Of a stretch of 64,000 nt of DNA, positions 59,608-64,000 are shown in pieces. The notes beneath the pieces are model-generated. The model saw only the letters and a list, made by a program, of their open reading frames with translations, did no database searches and was not told the origin of the DNA. Every line of letters starts with the position of its first letter. The first letter of the stretch is position 1. The stretch lies in the NCBI RefSeq assembly GCF_932276165.1, contig NC_064009.1:9858001-9922000 (forward strand). The letters run 5' to 3'. Source of the DNA: Plutella xylostella. Taxonomy: Eukaryota > Arthropoda > Insecta > Lepidoptera > Plutellidae. The position numbers and the translations under genes were made by a program.

Positions 59608-62600
59608 GTGACATCCAGCTGTAATTCTGAAGTAAGTGTGGACAGTTTACAATCCTGGTCATCAACCTTAAACGATAAGAAAGATTTTTATTTATTCCAT
59701 GTCAATATTAGGTCGATAAAAAAGTATTATAATGATCTCATTGTAACTTGTAAGGGTTTTTTTGCAATATTGGATGTAATTGTTATAACTGAACCAAATA
59801 TACCACATAGTATGTTAGGTATGTATAGCATATCGGGCTATGACCTAAACAGCTATACTAGGCCTAATAGAAAAGGGGGCGGGGTACTTATTTATACACA
59901 CACGGATTTAGCAGCCCGAGTAATTGAACCACCATTTACAATGTTAACTGCTGAATGTGTTATTGTAAGTGTAAACAAAAACAACATAGAAATGATTATC
60001 GTAGGGATCTACCGGCCTCCAAAAATTAATCAAGAAAACAAGGTGGTACAATTTTTGGATGAGCTAAATCTGTTATTAAAGAAGCTAAATAATGATAAAA
60101 TTATAATTTGTGGAGATATTAATATAAACTTACTCGATACTAAAAATAAAAACATTTCACATTATGAAAATATATTGGCTAGGTACGGCTACTCAAGGTG
60201 TATTTCTAAGGTAACTAGAAGAGAAATATTGAAGGAAGAAATTGTAGAATCATGTATAGACCACATTTTTGTAAAATGCCCATCGTATGACATCTACTCA
60301 GCTGTAATAGAGCATAAAATGGCAGATCATTACTGTACCACCGTGGCCCTAAGCAGCCCTGAGCTTAGAAGGTGCATGGTGCCTCCGACCAGCGCCGCCG
60401 CGCAGCCGCCGCTCGGCGCTGGGGGCGCGGCGGCGCGGGGCGGGGGCACCACCCGCCGCTTTATAGATAACAAACTCGTACAGGAAAAACTTGACTCAGT
60501 TGAATTTAGCGAACTATTAAACCTCAACTGCCCTTTAGAATTATACAATAAAATCTATGAAACATTTGCTTCTATTTACGAAGATTGTTATCGAACAAAA
60601 GTTATAAAATGTAGTGGTAGGGATGATAAGGGATGGGTAGATGCTAGTATGAAACGCATGATCCTGGAGAGAGACAGACTGTTTATTTTATGGTGTAACG
60701 ATAAATCTAACATGCTTAAAAGATTGAATTACACTAGGCTCAGAAACAAATGTAACAAATTATTTTTTAAAATAAGAAATGAATATACAAAACGTAAAAT
60801 AATTGAATGCAATGGCAATATTAAAAAAATATGGGAGAACATTAATAATTTACTTGGAAGAACCAAACAATCCACAGATGATTTAATACAAAAATACATA
60901 AAAGATAAAAGTCAAGAAGAAATAAGTAACAATTTTGCATATACATTTATAAATGATATTGATAAAATAGTACATGATTGTGATAAGAAATTTTTAGATC
61001 GAACTGATTATGTTAATACATCCCCTGTGTGTATGAGATGGAAACCAGTCACTGCTAGGCAAGTGCTTAAGGTCATTAAATTAATGAGTAGTAATAAATC
61101 TCCTGGATCTGACAACATAAGAATGCGAGACATAAAAATTGTAAGCGAAAAAATTAGTCCAATCATTGCACACCTTATTAACTTATGTATAAAATTTTCA
61201 CTTTTCCCTGCTAAGTTAAAAGAAGCCATTGTGCGTCCTATTTATAAAAAAGGAGACCATAAAAATTATGGTAACTATAGGCCTATAGCAATTTTGGCTA
61301 GCATTGAAAAGATAATTGAAAAATGTATAATAAATCAACAGAATGTATTCCTCACTAAACACAACATAATTAACGATTGTCAACATGGGTTTCAAGCGGG
61401 CAAAAGTACGTCAACATTATTAACAAAATTTACTGATGAAATAAATGGTTATCTTAATGACAAAAAGTTTGTAGTTGCTGTATTCTTCGATTTTAAAAAG
61501 GCCTTCGATACCCTCCGGCACGAGACGCTGCTTGAGGCGATGGCGGAGTGCGGGGTCAGCGGACCAATCAACAGCTGGTACCGTGAGTACCTACTGGAGC
61601 GCTCCTTCCGAGTTAGAGTGGGACAGGGGTACAGCGGGGCGCAGTCGGCGGCGGGGCGCGGGGTGCCGCAGGGCTCCGGCTGCGGCCCGCTGTGCTACCT
61701 GATGCACGTCAACAGCCTGTGCAACGTGATCCGCCATTGCTCATCGTACATGTTCGCGGACGACCTGTGCACGCTGCGGGCCGGCCGCGACATGGACGAG
61801 GTCACGCCTCTCGTGCAGGAGGATATCGACAATATCACCCGCTGGGCCCATGACAACGGCATAGTTATCAATTCAGATAAAACGAACCTAATTGTTATTC
61901 AATCTCCTTATTCATGTATTCCTAAGATTCCATGTAAATTGGTTGCACATGACTTCTCTTGTATTCATAGTAATGGTTCAAATTGTAATTGTCATATCCT
62001 CAATAAAGTACCTCATGTTAAATACCTCGGCATGTGTATAGATGAAAATATGGGTTGGATAGATCATGTAGACTACATTGTAAGCAAACTTCGTATATTG
62101 TTATGTAAATTCAACCAACTTAGCTATAAAGTCCCAAAATTTATGTTAAAAACTATTTACCTTTCATTGGTTGATTCTATTATTAGTTATGGTATTGAGT
62201 GCTATGGTTCAACTTTTAAAACCCATATAGACAAAATTGAAACTTTACAAATCAGATTCTTAAAACTATTGGTAGACAAAAAAACTAAAGCCAAACTAAA
62301 TCATGATTATAAAAAGCTTTTTAAAATATGCAAAATTCTTCCAGCATCGTTAAAATATAAACACAATGTAGCCGTAAGCAACCATAGCAGCCAGAACCAT
62401 AAAATACTAAAACAGCACGGACTTAATACAAGATCCGCAGCCCAAGGAAAGTTTGAAACTACAAGGGTTAATAACTACTTTGGCGGAAGAATGCTAAAAA
62501 GACAGGTTCCTAGATTAATGAATGAAATGCCATCTCATATTAGACTCGAGAAGAATATAAATAAATTTTCAGTCATGTATAAAACTTACCTCTTAAACAC

Positions 62601-62616
62601 TATCCAAAGTACCTAA
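59608..62616 (+). CDS. LINE ORF2: endonuclease-reverse transcriptase
   Basis: About 1002 codons, open from after a TAA at 59581 with no in-frame ATG near the front; the given start is GTG, and an out-of-frame ATGTGA lies just before it. AP-endonuclease (about 25-250): NIRSI, ITEPNI, GIYRPP, CGDININ, CIDHIF and ADHYC, i.e. all metal and catalytic positions. A GC-rich Ala/Gly linker (about 257-285). RT (about 515-790): YKKGDHKNYGNYRPIA, FFDFKKAFDT, RGVPQGSGCGP, MFADD at about 715. The C-terminal region follows to residue 1002. No frameshift. Translation probably depends on reinitiation after ORF1. The RT core is strikingly GC-rich against AT-rich flanks. Confidence 0.9.
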   Translation: MTSSCNSEVSVDSLQSWSSTLNDKKDFYLFHVNIRSIKKYYNDLIVTCKGFFAILDVIVITEPNIPHSMLGMYSISGYDLNSYTRPNRKGGGVLIYTHTDLAARVIEPPFTMLTAECVIVSVNKNNIEMIIVGIYRPPKINQENKVVQFLDELNLLLKKLNNDKIIICGDININLLDTKNKNISHYENILARYGYSRCISKVTRREILKEEIVESCIDHIFVKCPSYDIYSAVIEHKMADHYCTTVALSSPELRRCMVPPTSAAAQPPLGAGGAAARGGGTTRRFIDNKLVQEKLDSVEFSELLNLNCPLELYNKIYETFASIYEDCYRTKVIKCSGRDDKGWVDASMKRMILERDRLFILWCNDKSNMLKRLNYTRLRNKCNKLFFKIRNEYTKRKIIECNGNIKKIWENINNLLGRTKQSTDDLIQKYIKDKSQEEISNNFAYTFINDIDKIVHDCDKKFLDRTDYVNTSPVCMRWKPVTARQVLKVIKLMSSNKSPGSDNIRMRDIKIVSEKISPIIAHLINLCIKFSLFPAKLKEAIVRPIYKKGDHKNYGNYRPIAILASIEKIIEKCIINQQNVFLTKHNIINDCQHGFQAGKSTSTLLTKFTDEINGYLNDKKFVVAVFFDFKKAFDTLRHETLLEAMAECGVSGPINSWYREYLLERSFRVRVGQGYSGAQSAAGRGVPQGSGCGPLCYLMHVNSLCNVIRHCSSYMFADDLCTLRAGRDMDEVTPLVQEDIDNITRWAHDNGIVINSDKTNLIVIQSPYSCIPKIPCKLVAHDFSCIHSNGSNCNCHILNKVPHVKYLGMCIDENMGWIDHVDYIVSKLRILLCKFNQLSYKVPKFMLKTIYLSLVDSIISYGIECYGSTFKTHIDKIETLQIRFLKLLVDKKTKAKLNHDYKKLFKICKILPASLKYKHNVAVSNHSSQNHKILKQHGLNTRSAAQGKFETTRVNNYFGGRMLKRQVPRLMNEMPSHIRLEKNINKFSVMYKTYLLNTIQST

Positions 62617-62909
62617 TTGCCTATAATGTATCAAAATTAACTTTATACCAGTATGTATATGTCATCAACATCTTAAATCTAAAACTAATCTAAAACTCTA
62701 AAACTAAATGTTCCTGTTTAACTATAATGTAAGCTAGGTATATATAAATGTGCATATGTGCTACTAAGCTATGATAAATTTGTTATGTAGTGCGACTCCT
62801 TACCCACAGTCAAACCATATTAACATTTGGTTTTGTGGGATGTATGTAATATCATAAGTTGTTTTCTTTGAATAAAGATTTATTCTATTCTATTCTATTC
62901 TATTCTATC

Positions 62910-63532
62910 TTGGATATGTCTATTGCATTTGAACAGTAAGCGACTGCTAACAATGCTTTCATCACGGGGACAAACTAGACTAAAGTGTTGCTACCGACAT
63001 GCTAAGGGCGAGGCCCCATTAGTGCGTTGTCGCAGTGTTGTCGCTGCGTAGTTTTCCGATTTTAGTATATGCATAATCTAAGAGTTTTCCCTATATTAGA
63101 CCGCTGTCGCAGCGTCTACACAACGCAGTTGTGGCATACTTTATTCCGTTGTCACGACGACGCGACATTACGCAGCGCAACGTACCAATCACGGCTTCAC
63201 TAAGATGTTATTGGACTTTTAGTGCACGAATTAATATTATGCTCATATGAATGATAATTTTAACGAATATAATTGAGCATAATTTAACTCTTGTAATTTC
63301 TAAGTGTTTCGGTAAAAACCACCGCAAAATCTGAGCGTCCATAAATAGCGGTTCTGCAACAGAATATTGGATATAAAATTTACCGATCGACACGACTCGA
63401 CGTTTCAATTCGAAGCGATACACAAATTCTGGAAGATGTCGTCTGTCGCGGAATCCTATTTCCCCCGTGATTTGTGACTCGATGGATGTTGGTGGAAGAC
63501 AGTGTTTGTGGATGCGGTATCGCTTTTAAAAG
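62910..63532. other. Gene-free DNA
   Basis: A GC-richer stretch at 63005-63185 with repeated 'tgtcgca/acgcag' words may be a decayed MITE; no gene supported. Confidence 0.4.
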
Positions 63533-63640
63533 CTTATTTATTTATTTATTTAACTCTTTATTGTACAAATATTAAAAATAAAAGTACAAAGGGTGGACTT
63601 AACGCTAAAAGCATTTTCTGCCAGTCAAGCTTATATCCTA
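63533..63640 (-). mobile_element. LINE 3' end, minus strand
   Basis: On the minus strand: 'ctggcagaaaatgcttttag', a poly-A signal and an (aaat)n tail (63533-63555). Same kind of 3' end as 6138-6735, with no coding left. Confidence 0.6.
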
Positions 63641-64000
63641 TTCTGTAAAATCATCGTACTTAGTCTCATTGCTGAATCAATCATATCGCTCATTATCAAA
63701 ATATGTACCTATATGAAAAAGGATCATTTTGACAGTGCTCGTAGAAGATATTACGATGTATTTAACAGTTGATTAATTTATAACCAAGCTGTAAAGGTAC
63801 CATGACCAAACCGGTATTTTATACCGACTTCCGGAAAGACGTGTCGCTTATGTATACACGATTTTAGGTAAAAACCATTATCGTCTCAAGCTTGCAAGTT
63901 TTTTTCATGGAGGCTGTTTCCTACTATAGTAGGTACTGATACAATTTTACATAAAAAGCTGGATGGCACGGGTACCTATTGCTAAATATAGAACCTGTAT
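63641..64000. other. Gene-free DNA at window end
   Basis: Nothing identified. Confidence 0.4.

Larger units (their letters stand above)
58435..62909 (+). mobile_element. Apparently full-length CR1/Jockey-group LINE
   Basis: About 4.5 kb: short 5' UTR (from about 58435), ORF1 58506-59507, a 100-nt spacer, ORF2 to 62616, a 3' UTR with AATAAA at 62871 and a (attct)n tail ending at 62909. Both frames are uninterrupted and all expected catalytic motifs are present, so the copy may be young and possibly active. No flanking target duplication is evident, as often in CR1-like elements. Clade is inferred from motif order and the PHD-bearing ORF1. Confidence 0.85.

Overview
This is a nuclear contig from an insect, most probably a moth or butterfly. 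The genes are intron-bearing with GT-AG splice sites in AT-rich DNA. The repeats are those typical of Lepidoptera: LINE 3' ends carrying an 'aataaggccgcc' 3'-UTR motif, tRNA-headed SINEs, short Helitrons starting TCCTAACTAAT and ending CTAG, RTE tails ending in GAT repeats, and many small palindromic MITEs. No bacterial, phage or organellar features are present. Genus and family assignments come from motif recognition only; no database search was possible.

Host genes: four paralogous sugar-porter (major facilitator, Tret1-like) genes lie head to tail on the minus strand: 15654-17527, 18208-20485, 21037-23347 and 53552-55380. All four share one architecture: a 24-nt first coding exon, a 133-nt second exon and a 1.3-kb terminal exon. 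They predict proteins of 497, 485, 495 and 483 residues. They keep the family's loop motifs but lack the usual helix 7 and helix 10 sugar-contact motifs, so the transported substrate is open. The first three sit tightly together; the fourth is split off by about 30 kb of mobile DNA.

Mobile block (about 23.8-46.9 kb): a 7.9-kb LTR retrotransposon (24765-32660) has 266-bp LTRs and a CATT target duplication, and is largely non-coding apart from a broken gag. Just downstream, a 4533-bp element (32962-37494) is bounded by TTAA and 12-bp inverted ends. It carries an excellent TATA/initiator promoter but no recognisable transposase. Around it lies a nearly identical rearranged duplication in the order A, B, inverted A, B (28365-46564), closed on the right by a small scar of inverted element end and inverted flank (46565-46888). 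This block is the most interesting part of the window.

Right and left margins: 58.4-62.9 kb holds an apparently intact non-LTR retrotransposon whose ORF1 has a PHD finger and a baculovirus FP-like C-terminal domain, and whose ORF2 has endonuclease and reverse transcriptase. 0-15 kb and 46.9-53.5 kb are gene-poor DNA littered with truncated LINEs, SINEs, Helitrons and MITEs.
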